Counted from the first letter of the stretch, positions 17,433 to 25,848 are shown. The stretch is 64,000 nucleotides of DNA from Flavobacterium sp. CG_23.5 (GCF_017875765.1 NZ_JAGGNA010000001.1:310001-374000); one strand, 5' to 3'. The notes: generated from the sequence alone by a model not told the origin. A program made the numbers and translations.

Positions 17433-18113
17433 ATGGAAAATAATAAAGTTCTTGAAACTATTGGTTTAAATAAATATTTCTACGATCCTGTAAAATTTCA
17501 GGTGCTTTCAGAAATAAACATGAGCATAAATCACGGTGAGTTTGTTTCAATTGTAGGGAAATCAGGTTGTGGGAAATCGACTTTGTTATATTTACTTTCC
17601 ACTATGGATACGGATTATGACGGTGAAATATATATTCACAACGAACTTGTTACTGGAAAAACAGACAAAGAATTAGCCTTAATTCGGAATGAAAAAATTG
17701 GTTTTGTATTCCAATTTCATTATTTGCTTGCGGAGTATAATGTCCTAAAAAACGTAATGCTTCCTGGTCTAAAATTGGGTAAATTCTCTAATCAGGAACT
17801 CGAACATCGCGCAATGGAGCATTTGAAAACATTGGATATGGAAGATCAAGCCTTGAAAATGCCCAATCAATTGAGTGGCGGACAAAAGCAACGGGTAGCT
17901 ATTGCAAGAGCTTTAATCAACGATCCCTTACTCATTATGGGAGATGAACCCACAGGAAATTTGGACAAGAAAAACAGCGATTTAGTTTTTGATATTTTTA
18001 ATAAATTGACTCAGGAACAAAACCAAACTTTATTGGTTGTTACCCATGACACTGATTTTGCTGAAAGAACAAATCGAATCATTACTATGGAAGACGGAAA
18101 AATTATTTCTTAA
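17433..18113 (+). CDS. ABC transporter ATPase (LolD/MacB/DevA class)
   Basis: 226 aa. Walker A GKSGCGKS, Q-loop VFQFHYLL, signature LSGGQKQR, Walker B LLIMGDEPTG and the H-loop TH are all intact. It powers the FtsX-type permease upstream. No outer-membrane TolC-like channel is encoded next to it. It converges on the pentapeptide gene with only 2 bp between stop codons. Confidence 0.95.
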   Translation: MENNKVLETIGLNKYFYDPVKFQVLSEINMSINHGEFVSIVGKSGCGKSTLLYLLSTMDTDYDGEIYIHNELVTGKTDKELALIRNEKIGFVFQFHYLLAEYNVLKNVMLPGLKLGKFSNQELEHRAMEHLKTLDMEDQALKMPNQLSGGQKQRVAIARALINDPLLIMGDEPTGNLDKKNSDLVFDIFNKLTQEQNQTLLVVTHDTDFAERTNRIITMEDGKIIS

Positions 18114-18115
18114 CA

Positions 18116-18685
18116 TTATTGAACTTTAATTTCATGTTTATAAAGCAATCCTTTTATTCCTTCTAATGAAAATACAGCTTTCTTAATTTTTGTTTTGGTA
18201 GGGTCAATGATGTAATTGTAACTTGTTTTGAAATTGGCTTTATTAGCAATTGCTTTCGCAAATTCAGATCGGTATAAATCACAATTATCAAAAACGACTT
18301 CGGTTAAATCTGTACTCATAAAATCTACAGCAACAATACTACAATTGGAAAACGAAGTTCCTTTGATTTTCAGCGTATAAAATTTGGAGAAATCCAAGTT
18401 ACAATCTTTAAAATGAACTTCGAAAATTAGTTTATCACACATTGCAAAATTAACCTCTCTTAGTTCGCAATGATTGAAAAATACGGTTCTTAAAGCCACA
18501 TGATTTATTTGGGCGCCAGTAAAAATGCAATCATTAAAAATACAATCGATAAAAGTGACCGCTATGAAATTGCAACTAGAAAAATTACAGTTTGTAAAAG
18601 TACAGCATTCATATTCCTTAAAATTTATCTCTTCAGAATTATACGTCAGGTTGCGGTATTCAATGTCTAAAAAATATTCTGGCAT
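18116..18685 (-). CDS. pentapeptide-repeat protein
   Basis: 189 aa built from A(D/N)LxF-type pentapeptide units (CNFSSCNF, CIFNDCIF, CNLDFSKF, CDLYRSEF), which should fold as a right-handed quadrilateral beta-helix. There is no signal peptide. Qnr-type gyrase-protecting proteins share this fold and are near this size, but most such genes are of unknown function and nothing here proves a resistance role. Confidence 0.88.
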   Translation of the reverse strand: MPEYFLDIEYRNLTYNSEEINFKEYECCTFTNCNFSSCNFIAVTFIDCIFNDCIFTGAQINHVALRTVFFNHCELREVNFAMCDKLIFEVHFKDCNLDFSKFYTLKIKGTSFSNCSIVAVDFMSTDLTEVVFDNCDLYRSEFAKAIANKANFKTSYNYIIDPTKTKIKKAVFSLEGIKGLLYKHEIKVQ

Positions 18686-18801
18686 GTACGGATTTAAAAT
18701 TCGAATTTAGTATTGTAATAATTTCGAGCAAAGAAACAAAATTCCATAACGCCAAAAGCCTTTAATCAAAATAATTGTTTTAGAAAAATAGTTGTGAAAT
18801 G

Positions 18802-19236
18802 TTAAACTCTATCAAAATCGCCTTTCCAGTTTACAATTGCTTTTTTAATTGCTTTTACTGAAAGATTTTCATTAACTGCTCTTTCTGTAAGCGGAACAAG
18901 TTCTTCATCAGGTGCAAATCGTAAAGCAAACAATTGATCATCATTCAAACGGTGTTCTAAATCTTCAAATTTTTCCCCTGTAATTGTAAAATAACGATAC
19001 CTAAGTTCCAATCGCACAATACGGTTTTGCAAAGTCAATGCATAATGTTGGCGCAACATGAAAGCCAGACAAAACAGAACAATAAAAATTCCACTGATAA
19101 AAGTCCAAATCAATTTGTCTTCGGTGGTGCAACTAAAATACACGCTGAAGGCTAGAAATGTCATTATAATTGGATAATAAACAAAATGATGCGGTGGATA
19201 ATACCGAATGTGATTTTTATAAGATTGTGATTCCAT
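18802..19236 (-). CDS. DUF6526-like membrane protein
   Basis: 144 aa. The N-terminus has IRYYPPHHFVYYP, then two membrane helices (about 22-40 and 44-62), and a cytoplasmic tail with LELRYRYFTITG and RFAPDEELVPL. This pattern matches, from memory, a family widespread in Bacteroidota and labelled DUF6526. Function unknown. Confidence 0.75.
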   Translation of the reverse strand: MESQSYKNHIRYYPPHHFVYYPIIMTFLAFSVYFSCTTEDKLIWTFISGIFIVLFCLAFMLRQHYALTLQNRIVRLELRYRYFTITGEKFEDLEHRLNDDQLFALRFAPDEELVPLTERAVNENLSVKAIKKAIVNWKGDFDRV

Positions 19237-19418
19237 GAAAAGTGTTTTAAAAATTTAAAGGTAATCAAATGATCTAATTGTATTGCATCTACAAGTATTT
19301 CTTGTTTATAATTATTTTGCTTTTTAACATTTGTTATTCCATTACTAAAAGCAACTGAACTAAGTACCAGCCAAAACAAAAGTAATTTTCAACCAATAAT
19401 TATTCACTTAGTAACGGA

Positions 19419-19638
19419 ATGGATTCAAATTTAAAAATAGATGATAATGGAAATAATAATTTAAAATAATACTGAATTACTGGCATTTGTAAAACGTGAT
19501 GACGTTACAGCCAAACAGGGAACTGAAATTATTTGCAAAGCATTAAACGTAATTAGTATCTTTGAGAAAACCAATGATGAGTTAATTTATGTAACAGAAT
19601 GGTTTATAAATAAATTTCGTCAAAGTGATGATGGATAA
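19419..19638 (+). pseudogene. frameshifted small gene remnant beside the integration site
   Basis: An ATG at 19419 opens 16 codons that end at TAA 19467-19469. In the +1 frame, directly from 19465, coding-like sequence continues for 57 codons (starting NTELLAFVKRDDV) to TAA 19636-19638 without its own start codon. One base lost or gained in an A-rich run near 19463-19470 would join the two into a protein of about 73 aa. I do not recognise the product. It lies just outside the left end of the integrated element. Confidence 0.45.
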
Positions 19639-19670
19639 AGACTAAAAGTTGTGGGGAAATATTAAAATAA

Positions 19671-19729
19671 AAAATCCTTAAAATACTGATTATCAGTATA
19701 ATTAAGGATTTTTAAAGTGACCTTGACTG
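19671..19729. repeat. attL
   Basis: Matches 26822-26880 without gaps at 49 of 59 positions. The identical core GTGACCTTGACTG (19717-19729) is the complement of the tRNA-Arg 3' end. The left part is a hairpin (AAAATCCTTA...TAAGGATTTT) with an inner perfect palindrome ATACTGAT-T-ATCAGTAT (19683-19699), probably the original tRNA terminator. Confidence 0.75.
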
Positions 19730-19871
19730 AACTACTTTTAGTGCAAAAGCATATTTCGTTAATGTTTAGGTTTTATTGCAAATATACTTTTAAAATCAAC
19801 ATTTTCAGTCATTAAAACGTTTTATATCTTTTCATTTAATTTGCAATAGTTATTGTTTATTTGCATTTTGC

Positions 19872-19889
19872 CGTACAAGTACCGTACAA
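19872..19889. repeat. paired CGTACAA direct repeats, left end of element
   Basis: CGTACAA occurs at 19872-19878 and 19883-19889, an 11-bp period, about 140 bp from the attL core and just upstream of the integrase -7 box. A matching pair with the same period lies near attR at 26792-26808. They are candidate arm-type integrase or excisionase sites, or operators for int. Confidence 0.55.
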
Positions 19890-19895
19890 ATGAAT

Positions 19896-19903
19896 TATAT
19901 TTG
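19896..19903 (+). promoter_or_regulatory. -7 promoter element of the integrase gene
   Basis: TATATTTG matches TAnnTTTG, 21 bp before the ATG. The CGTACAA pair lies immediately upstream, over the expected -33 to spacer region, so integrase binding there could repress its own gene. Confidence 0.55.
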
Positions 19904-19923
19904 TACTGTTAATCTTTTCTACT

Positions 19924-21225
19924 ATGGCAACTGTCAATTTTTTATATCGCTCAACTAAAGAAAAAGCAAGTTTACACTTACGTTTATTGTATCGTTTGAA
20001 CGATGCTGATTTTGTTTTTGGCGCAAACACGAAGTTAGAAGTATTAAAAGATTATTGGAGCAAGCAGCACAAAAAAAAGTCTAAAGATATTGATATTACA
20101 AATATGCAGACTGAAGTAAATAACGAACTCAATAAAATTGAAAACCACATAATAAATTCATTCAATTCAATTAATCCGATTGAGATAAATAAAGAATGGC
20201 TTCAAAGCCAGATTGATTGGTATTACAACCCTCCTCAAGAAGCTGAATTATTACCTACAGAATTACTAAAGTATTTTGATTATTTCATTGAGTGTAAAAA
20301 GAATGAAATAACGGTTGGTACTTTGAAAAAATACAATGTTTCCAAGCATTTGCTGCAACGTTATGAACTTGAGAAAAAATCAAAGATTCAGATTGCAGAT
20401 GTAAATGATAAATTCAGATTGGATTTTGAAAAATATTGTTTAAAAAATAATTATGCTCCAAATACAATTTCAAAGGATCTAAGGACTATCAAAACAGTTT
20501 GTAATCATGCTGGACATAATGGATTAAAGATCAGTCACCAGTTAGGAACTATTAAAACGCCTAACTATAAAATAGAAAAAATCTATTTAAACTTCGATGA
20601 GCTGCAAAAAATTGAAAACATTGACAAAAGGCGATTGAATGATAATTATGATAATGCGAAGGACTGGTTAATAATCAGTTGCTATACTGGGCAAAGAATA
20701 TCAGATTTTATGCGTTTCACAAAAGACATGATTCGCTTAGAGAAAAACAAAGAAGGCGTTTTTAAGCCTTTTATTGAGTTTACTCAGGTTAAGACTGATA
20801 AAATTATGACAGTAGCATTACATCCAAAAGTTATGGCTATCCTGGAGAAAAGAGAAGGTAATTTTCCAAAGGTAATTTCGGATCCTAAATATAATCTCTA
20901 CATAAAACAAGTATGCAGAATTGGCAAAATTACCCAGAAGATAAAAGGCAGTAAGTTAAGCGATATTAAAAAAGAAGACGAAACCGAAAAGAAGATGAAA
21001 GACAAAGAAGATGTTAAGCAATACCGTAAAGAATCCGGAATGTTCCCTAAATGGGAATTGATAACAAGCCATATTGGAAGACGTTCATTTGCTTCAAATT
21101 TTTACGGCACAATCCCAACAACCTATTTGATGAATGTTACCGGACATAGTACCGAAGCTATGTTTTTAAATTATTTAAGTAAAAGCAACAAAGATTTGGC
21201 CATGGAAATAACTAATTATTTTTAA
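19924..21225 (+). CDS. tyrosine recombinase / integrase
   Basis: Catalyses integration and excision of the element. 433 aa: N-terminal arm-binding region (LHLRLLYRL), SAM-like core-binding domain (about 105-200), and catalytic domain with Arg258 in TGQRISD, His383 and Arg386 in HIGRR, His408 in TGHST and the nucleophile Tyr417 in LNYL. All catalytic residues are present, so it may be active. It reads inward from attL; in many islands int is beside the intact tRNA, here it is at the other end. Confidence 0.95.
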   Translation: MATVNFLYRSTKEKASLHLRLLYRLNDADFVFGANTKLEVLKDYWSKQHKKKSKDIDITNMQTEVNNELNKIENHIINSFNSINPIEINKEWLQSQIDWYYNPPQEAELLPTELLKYFDYFIECKKNEITVGTLKKYNVSKHLLQRYELEKKSKIQIADVNDKFRLDFEKYCLKNNYAPNTISKDLRTIKTVCNHAGHNGLKISHQLGTIKTPNYKIEKIYLNFDELQKIENIDKRRLNDNYDNAKDWLIISCYTGQRISDFMRFTKDMIRLEKNKEGVFKPFIEFTQVKTDKIMTVALHPKVMAILEKREGNFPKVISDPKYNLYIKQVCRIGKITQKIKGSKLSDIKKEDETEKKMKDKEDVKQYRKESGMFPKWELITSHIGRRSFASNFYGTIPTTYLMNVTGHSTEAMFLNYLSKSNKDLAMEITNYF

Positions 21226-21262
21226 TAATAATTGTTTTAAGTATCAAAAATACCCGCAAAAA

Positions 21263-21949
21263 ATGAAGAAAGAAGGAATTAATTTATTTACGTTTTTAAA
21301 GGAAACTAAATTTACATTCGACGATTACCAGATAGGTTACAATTATGAATTGAAATTATTTTTAGATGATTATGTTGACAATACCGAATTGTTTTTTATT
21401 AGAATGCAAAAATCAATTATTGATGGTCAATTAAAATCATTCAGTCAATATGTAAGTGAGTTAAAAGATGATGAAGGTAATTATGATGAAATATTAGATC
21501 TATTCCAGGCTACAATTGCTACGACAGACAAAATCTTAGAATTTTTCGAAAACAGGAAATTAACTATTGAAGCAAGTTCAAAACCTCAACAAAATGAACC
21601 TTTAGAGCCTGAGCAATTAGAGAGTTTTCACTTCGAAAACAACTTTGATAATATAGATGAAACCGTAATACTTAAATTTTTTAAAGAAAAGCTAGTGAAA
21701 CCTAGATATCTAAAAAATGAGATTTTAGAAAGTTATTTGACCTTCGCATTTTATAAAAAAGAAATTCCGGAGGTTCGTTTTAATATTGATAATTTGAATA
21801 CAAAAGATAAAATAATTAAAATATTTTATGAGTATTATAAAGTAGTTGCCGGCAAGCCCAGAGGTAAACAAATTGATTACGCAAAGCTTTTAGGTGACTA
21901 TTTTGCTGGTTTTGATACTAAAACAGTTAGTTCAAATTTCAGTAAATAA
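21263..21949 (+). CDS. hypothetical acidic protein of the element
   Basis: 228 aa, soluble, acidic, mostly helical, with a low-complexity PQQNEPLEPEQ linker near residues 112-122 separating two halves. The C-terminal half ends with KQIDYAKLLGDYFAGFD, a type of ending I associate with unknown proteins in Bacteroidota mobile elements. No known domain recognised. It follows int by 37 bp. Confidence 0.7.
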   Translation: MKKEGINLFTFLKETKFTFDDYQIGYNYELKLFLDDYVDNTELFFIRMQKSIIDGQLKSFSQYVSELKDDEGNYDEILDLFQATIATTDKILEFFENRKLTIEASSKPQQNEPLEPEQLESFHFENNFDNIDETVILKFFKEKLVKPRYLKNEILESYLTFAFYKKEIPEVRFNIDNLNTKDKIIKIFYEYYKVVAGKPRGKQIDYAKLLGDYFAGFDTKTVSSNFSK

Positions 21950-22046
21950 TACATAAATTACGAAAACAATACGTAATTAACTAATACATTTTTAAAAGCA
22001 TACAAGTAGCTGTCATTTGCAAAGTATAACAACAATACTTTACAAA

Positions 22047-22328
22047 ATGAGCGATCAAATTATTCTACAAGGTACAACGTCCGAAGCATTGGTAAACTTA
22101 ATCAGTGAGGGCGTTAAAATTCAATTAGACAAATTTAAAAAAGAACTTGCAAATCCAGATCCAGACATTCTTTTGACTAGAGATGAAGCTTGTGAACTTC
22201 TTAAAATTAATTCTTCAACTCTGTGGCACTGGACCAATAAAGGCAAAGTGATTGCATACGGTATTGTCAACAGACGGTATTACAAGAGAGCTGAACTTTT
22301 AGCAGCAATTAAACCTTTGAAAGTATAA
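22047..22328 (+). CDS. helix-turn-helix DNA-binding protein (excisionase-like)
   Basis: 93 aa from ATG 22047 (MSDQIILQG); a TTG at 22017 would add 10 residues. The C-terminal half is a winged-HTH of the MerR/HTH_17 type: LLTRDEACELLKINSSTLWHWTNKGKV, then YKRAELLAA. Such proteins beside integrases usually act as excisionases or regulators. It is 4 bp before the nuclease gene. Confidence 0.8.
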   Translation: MSDQIILQGTTSEALVNLISEGVKIQLDKFKKELANPDPDILLTRDEACELLKINSSTLWHWTNKGKVIAYGIVNRRYYKRAELLAAIKPLKV

Positions 22329-22332
22329 GGTT

Positions 22333-22872
22333 ATGCAGCAAAAGAAATCACAAGCAACCAATCCCAAAACGGTAAGACATGTAAAATCTGAAGCTATTAA
22401 AGCTCTGGAACAACTTGCTTTTGAAAATCTTAAAAATAAGTTTCCTTCTTTTCCATTCCATCCAAAACCAAAATACAACGACAATACAACTAATCAGTTA
22501 ACCAAAGCTGTGATTGCTTATATCCAATTGAAAGGCGGGCAAGCCGAAAGGGTAAATTCAACAGGCTTCATGAAAGATAACCGCAAAAATTCAACTGATA
22601 TTTTAGGTCGCACTCGAAGTATTGGCAGTACTAAATGGATTCCCGGAACCGGAAAAACAGGAACTAGTGACATTCATAGTGTCATAAACGGTAAAAGTGT
22701 TAAGATTGAGATTAAATGCGCTGCTACAGCAGACAACAAACAATCAGAAGGACAAATTGCTTATCAAAAAGCAATTAAAGCCGCAGGGGGGATTTATTTA
22801 ATTGTTAGGACTTTTCAAGATTTTTATTTATGGCTAAATGAATTTTGTACGGAAAACTGTAAAAACTCCTAA
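22333..22872 (+). CDS. VRR-NUC-like nuclease
   Basis: 179 aa. The C-terminal part has the PD-(D/E)XK arrangement of VRR-NUC proteins: Asp113 in TSDIHSV, Glu126-x-Lys128 in VKIEIKCAA, then QIAYQKAIKAAGG followed by a hydrophobic strand. The N-terminal 50 residues are basic. VRR-NUC proteins are usual in phage replication modules, and here the gene is 10 bp upstream of a replication protein. Confidence 0.75.
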   Translation: MQQKKSQATNPKTVRHVKSEAIKALEQLAFENLKNKFPSFPFHPKPKYNDNTTNQLTKAVIAYIQLKGGQAERVNSTGFMKDNRKNSTDILGRTRSIGSTKWIPGTGKTGTSDIHSVINGKSVKIEIKCAATADNKQSEGQIAYQKAIKAAGGIYLIVRTFQDFYLWLNEFCTENCKNS

Positions 22873-22882
22873 AACTAAAGCT

Positions 22883-23824
22883 ATGGGTAAGAGACTACCA
22901 TATTTTCAATTTGAAGTTGCTGAGTATCTCGCTGGCGATATCATGTTTTGTTCATTTGAAGCACAAGGACTATTTGTAAACATTATGGCTTTATATTGGC
23001 AAAAAGACTGTGAATTGCAGCTAGAACAGGCCATGAAAAGATTAAAAAGTAATCATCTTTTTGAAGAACTGATAAAAGAAAATATTATCAAAATCAATTC
23101 TGGAAAAATCACTATCAATTTTCTTGATGAACAGTACTCGAAGGCCTCGGATAAATCGCGTGTAAATTCTATGAATGGATCTTTAGGTGGAAGACCAAAA
23201 AAACAGACAGAAAGCGAAAATAAACCGAACGGTTATGATTCGGTTTCTAAAAGTAAAAGCGAAAAAAAGCCAATAAGAGAAGATAAGATAATAGAAGATG
23301 AAATAAAAGAAAGTATTCCTAACAAAGTTGTTGATTTAAAAAATCAACCTACCCATACCAGAATTGATTTTAATAAACTGGTTTCGTTTTTTAATGATAA
23401 TAGAGGGATTTTGCCCGAGGTTAAAAAATTATCGGATGCAAGAAAAAAAAGAATTCAAGTGCTCGAAAAACAATATGGTAAAGAATGCATTCAAATTGCA
23501 ATTGAGAAAGTCAGGGATTCCAATTTTTTACAAGGCAATAATAAAGACAACTGGACCGCGACTTTTGACTGGATATTTAACCCAACGAACTTTATAAAAA
23601 TCATAGAGGACAATTATTTAAATAAAGATAATTCATTAAGATCAGGAGGAAATTTGCAGAATTCCGCTAACGATGCAGTAAACGAAATGTTTGGTGTTTC
23701 AAAACCAGTAAAAAGTCAATTTGTCTATAACCGTGAAAACGCACTCAAGGCCCTAAATAACAAAAAACAATACGTCTTTGATGCTGACAGGATTATAAAT
23801 AATCAAACATTTAATACTGAATAA
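22883..23824 (+). CDS. phage-type replication protein with DUF4373/Lin1244-like N-terminus
   Basis: 313 aa from ATG 22883. Residues 1-100 (YFQFEVAEYLAGDIM, GLFVNIMALYWQ) look like the winged-helix Lin1244/Lin1753-like N-domain. A charged linker with GSLGGRPKK follows. The C-terminal 90 residues (LSDARKKRIQVLEKQYG, then DNWTATFDWIFNPTNFIKI) match the DnaD-like tail of phage replication organisers. An upstream ATG at 22838 overlaps the nuclease gene. Likely starts replication of the element or helps load helicase. Confidence 0.75.
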   Translation: MGKRLPYFQFEVAEYLAGDIMFCSFEAQGLFVNIMALYWQKDCELQLEQAMKRLKSNHLFEELIKENIIKINSGKITINFLDEQYSKASDKSRVNSMNGSLGGRPKKQTESENKPNGYDSVSKSKSEKKPIREDKIIEDEIKESIPNKVVDLKNQPTHTRIDFNKLVSFFNDNRGILPEVKKLSDARKKRIQVLEKQYGKECIQIAIEKVRDSNFLQGNNKDNWTATFDWIFNPTNFIKIIEDNYLNKDNSLRSGGNLQNSANDAVNEMFGVSKPVKSQFVYNRENALKALNNKKQYVFDADRIINNQTFNTE

Positions 23825-23852
23825 AGCACTAAAAGAAAAAAAAGTACACACC

Positions 23853-23865
23853 GGGCCGCGCGCCC
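23853..23865. other. isolated GC-rich island after the replication gene
   Basis: GGGCCGCGCGCCC, 13 consecutive G/C bases, stands alone in very AT-rich DNA 29 bp after the replication gene. It can form a short GGGC/GCCC stem. It could be a replication or nicking site, but that is only suggested by position. Confidence 0.3.
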
Positions 23866-23898
23866 AATTTAAAATTTAACCAATAAAATTAATATACC

Positions 23899-24039
23899 AT
23901 GCAAGAAGGAAAGAACACAGCGGAAATTGAAGCTACACAAGCTCAAATCGATGCATTGCAGACAAAGCTTCAAAAGCTGCAACAAGACGAAAGCGAAGTA
24001 GATCAAGAAACCATCGATAATATGTTAAAACATATTTAA
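23899..24039 (+). CDS. 46-aa coiled-coil small protein
   Basis: MQEGKNTAEIEATQAQID starts a highly charged heptad-like helix rich in Gln, Glu and Lys, ending with NMLKHI. It starts at ATG 23899, 74 bp after the replication gene and 16 bp before the next gene, so it fits an operon. Function unknown. Confidence 0.6.
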   Translation: MQEGKNTAEIEATQAQIDALQTKLQKLQQDESEVDQETIDNMLKHI

Positions 24040-24055
24040 TAATTAAAAAAAAACT

Positions 24056-24727
24056 ATGAACGACACTAGAACACTAATAGAAGAAAACGCCCAGCTAGGG
24101 CAGGAAATAGCAAGAGATTTAATCCAGTACAAACCGGCACTTGCAGATCTGAAAAGAGCTTATGAAGCAATGGAGCTGGGTTTATTTTCTAATGAGATTT
24201 TTAAGACCTTAATATTGACAGGCCCCAGCAATACCGTTGCTTTTTACATTACAACTTTAAACGATCAACTTGACAGGCTCGGCATAACCTCAAGTACGAT
24301 GCGCCTGAATACCATAACTGGCCATGACAAAATAATTGAAGATTTATCCCTAGCAGTTACTGCTGCAAAAGCATTTAGACCAATCACATACAGCCGTAGT
24401 GCTGAATTGTCTTTGAAATTTATTTCGTTTGATGAAGGAATTTTTATTGTTTCAGATGAAGATTACGACGCTATTTTAGAAAGTTTTTGCAGGACCTACA
24501 TAACTGAAGATGAGAAGCCATTTTTGGAATTGGCAAAAGAATTAATGACGTCCTATAATAAATTTTTGGATGTTATAGATCAACAAAACATTGTAACAAA
24601 TTCCAGATTGAGCTGTTTAGGATTGATATTTAGTGAAGATAGTTCACGTAAAGTTTGTATTGATGCTGGAAAACTCAAAGGATTAATAACCTACAAACAG
24701 CGTTTTGAACTAAATCGAGATATATAA
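24056..24727 (+). CDS. hypothetical protein of the element
   Basis: 223 aa, soluble, mainly helical N-terminus (LIEENAQLGQEIARDLI) and a mixed C-terminal half. No domain recognised. It is followed directly by a strong terminator, so it is the last gene of the transcript that starts near the HTH or nuclease gene. Confidence 0.7.
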   Translation: MNDTRTLIEENAQLGQEIARDLIQYKPALADLKRAYEAMELGLFSNEIFKTLILTGPSNTVAFYITTLNDQLDRLGITSSTMRLNTITGHDKIIEDLSLAVTAAKAFRPITYSRSAELSLKFISFDEGIFIVSDEDYDAILESFCRTYITEDEKPFLELAKELMTSYNKFLDVIDQQNIVTNSRLSCLGLIFSEDSSRKVCIDAGKLKGLITYKQRFELNRDI

Positions 24728-24741
24728 TCAAAGTAAATCAA

Positions 24742-24778
24742 TAGAGGGTTTCCCAGTGCTGCAACCCTCTATTTTTTT
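24742..24778 (+). terminator. Rho-independent terminator
   Basis: TAGAGGGTT (24742-24750) pairs with AACCCTCTA (24763-24771) and is followed by a run of seven T. It closes the replication operon of the element. Confidence 0.85.
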
Positions 24779-24858
24779 GAATAATAATAAAAAATATCAC
24801 ACTATTAACTGAATTTATAAGAAACTTTTACAGTAAATAACCATAAAATACAATAATT

Positions 24859-25158
24859 ATGTCAGGATTTAAAGGTACAAGAAACGTAAATGGACGTCCC
24901 AAAGGAGCGTTAAACAAAACTACTGCAGAAACAAAAGAGTTACTTCAAACAGTTTTAGGTAAAGAAGTAGAAAAATTAGGTTCTATGCTGGCAAAGTTAG
25001 ATCCCCTTGACAGGATAAATGCAGTTACGAAACTATTAATTTTAATATTACCAAAGTCAATTGAAGTTAAAGCAGAGGTTACAGCAACCACAGTGGAAAT
25101 GTCAGATGAGCAACGTAATGCGCGAATTGAATATTTAAAAAATAAACTACTAGAATAA
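24859..25158 (+). CDS. DUF5681-like / terminase-small-subunit-associated protein
   Basis: 99 aa. The N-terminus NVNGRPKGALNKTT is the AT-hook-like GRPKG.NK signature of small proteins encoded just upstream of phage large terminases in Bacteroidota. Helical middle (VEKLGSMLAKLDPLDRINAVTK), then the LPKSIEVKAEV segment often seen in that group. No large terminase is in the element. If this is a TerS-type protein, it could redirect helper-phage packaging, as in phage satellites. That function is an inference. Confidence 0.55.
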   Translation: MSGFKGTRNVNGRPKGALNKTTAETKELLQTVLGKEVEKLGSMLAKLDPLDRINAVTKLLILILPKSIEVKAEVTATTVEMSDEQRNARIEYLKNKLLE

Positions 25159-25424
25159 TGGAAATTTTCACCACAGAGGAACAGCTAGAACTCGAAACTT
25201 TATTTATTTGTAAATGGCAACAATTTATCTTTGGTACAATGCTCTTAGATAAAAACAATAATGAAGTTTTAATAAACGATTTGGATTTTGAAGATTTACT
25301 AAATTTTACATTTCCAAATAGTTACAGGGTAAATGATAAAACAATTATAGTTGATTATAATATTTTCAAAATATTGCAATTGAGATATTTTAGGTATAAT
25401 GAAACCGTAAATGTTTTGGATTAA
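25158..25424 (+). CDS. hypothetical protein of the element
   Basis: 88 aa, acidic, with ELETLFICKWQQFIFG and a KTIIVDYNIFKILQ segment. The ATG overlaps the last base of the preceding stop codon, so translation is coupled. Not recognised. A bidirectional terminator follows. Confidence 0.65.
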   Translation: MEIFTTEEQLELETLFICKWQQFIFGTMLLDKNNNEVLINDLDFEDLLNFTFPNSYRVNDKTIIVDYNIFKILQLRYFRYNETVNVLD

Positions 25425-25429
25425 TAAAA

Positions 25430-25452
25430 AACCCTCTCGGATTGAGAGGGTT
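25430..25452. terminator. bidirectional terminator between convergent element genes
   Basis: AACCCTCTC-GGATT-GAGAGGGTT, a perfect 9-bp stem with A-run on one side and T-run on the other. It separates the plus-strand operon from the convergent XRE repressor gene. Confidence 0.85.
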
Positions 25453-25467
25453 AATTTTTTGACTGTT

Positions 25468-25737
25468 TTATTTTTTTTTCAGTTCACCAATTGGAATATA
25501 AGAACCTTCACGAAAAGCGAAAATAGTTTCAGTTTCAACTTCTTTTGTAGAGATCAACAACTCTCGAACGTCCACATTCAAAACGTCTGCAATTTTAATT
25601 AACAAGTCTGGTTTTGGAAAACTATTCCCCTGGACTATGTTTGAAATGCTGGCAGGCGTTACTTCAACTTTTGCAGCCAAATCTTTTCCGGAAATACCTT
25701 TTTCAATTAATAATTCTTTTAGTCTTAAAATGCTCAT
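25468..25737 (-). CDS. XRE-family repressor (Cro/CI-like)
   Basis: 89 aa. N-terminal HTH_3 domain: LKELLIEKGISGKDLAAKV, then TPASISNIVQG as the recognition helix region, and LLIKIADVLNVDVRELL. A short C-terminal tail has no peptidase domain, so induction would not be LexA-like self-cleavage. It is divergent from a small plus-strand gene across 140 bp holding mirrored promoters, the layout of a phage-type switch. Confidence 0.9.
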   Translation of the reverse strand: MSILRLKELLIEKGISGKDLAAKVEVTPASISNIVQGNSFPKPDLLIKIADVLNVDVRELLISTKEVETETIFAFREGSYIPIGELKKK

Positions 25738-25760
25738 GGGTTAGAAATTTATAGTTTAGA

Positions 25761-25848
25761 CAAATATAAGTAAATTATAGTAATACTAAATTATTTTTAA
25801 AATAATTATAGCTTTACTTGTTATTGATTATACTATTACTTATATTTG
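25761..25848. promoter_or_regulatory. divergent switch region with mirror-image promoters and operators
   Basis: CAAATATAAGTAA (25761-25773) is repeated in inverted form as TTACTTATATTTG (25836-25848). Each arm contains a TATATTTG -7 box, one for the repressor (minus) and one for the plus-strand gene. Between them are TAGTA-A-TACTA (25778-25788) and several related TATAGTA/TACTAT words. This is what a repressor-controlled divergent promoter pair should look like. Confidence 0.6.

Noticed and set aside
18116-18685. Quinolone resistance (Qnr) assignment for the pentapeptide protein
   Set aside because: Fold and size fit, but pentapeptide proteins are diverse and no Qnr-specific loops can be recognised by eye.
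25411-25602. 63-codon plus-strand ORF after the 88-aa gene
   Set aside because: Runs through the bidirectional terminator and antisense to the XRE repressor gene.
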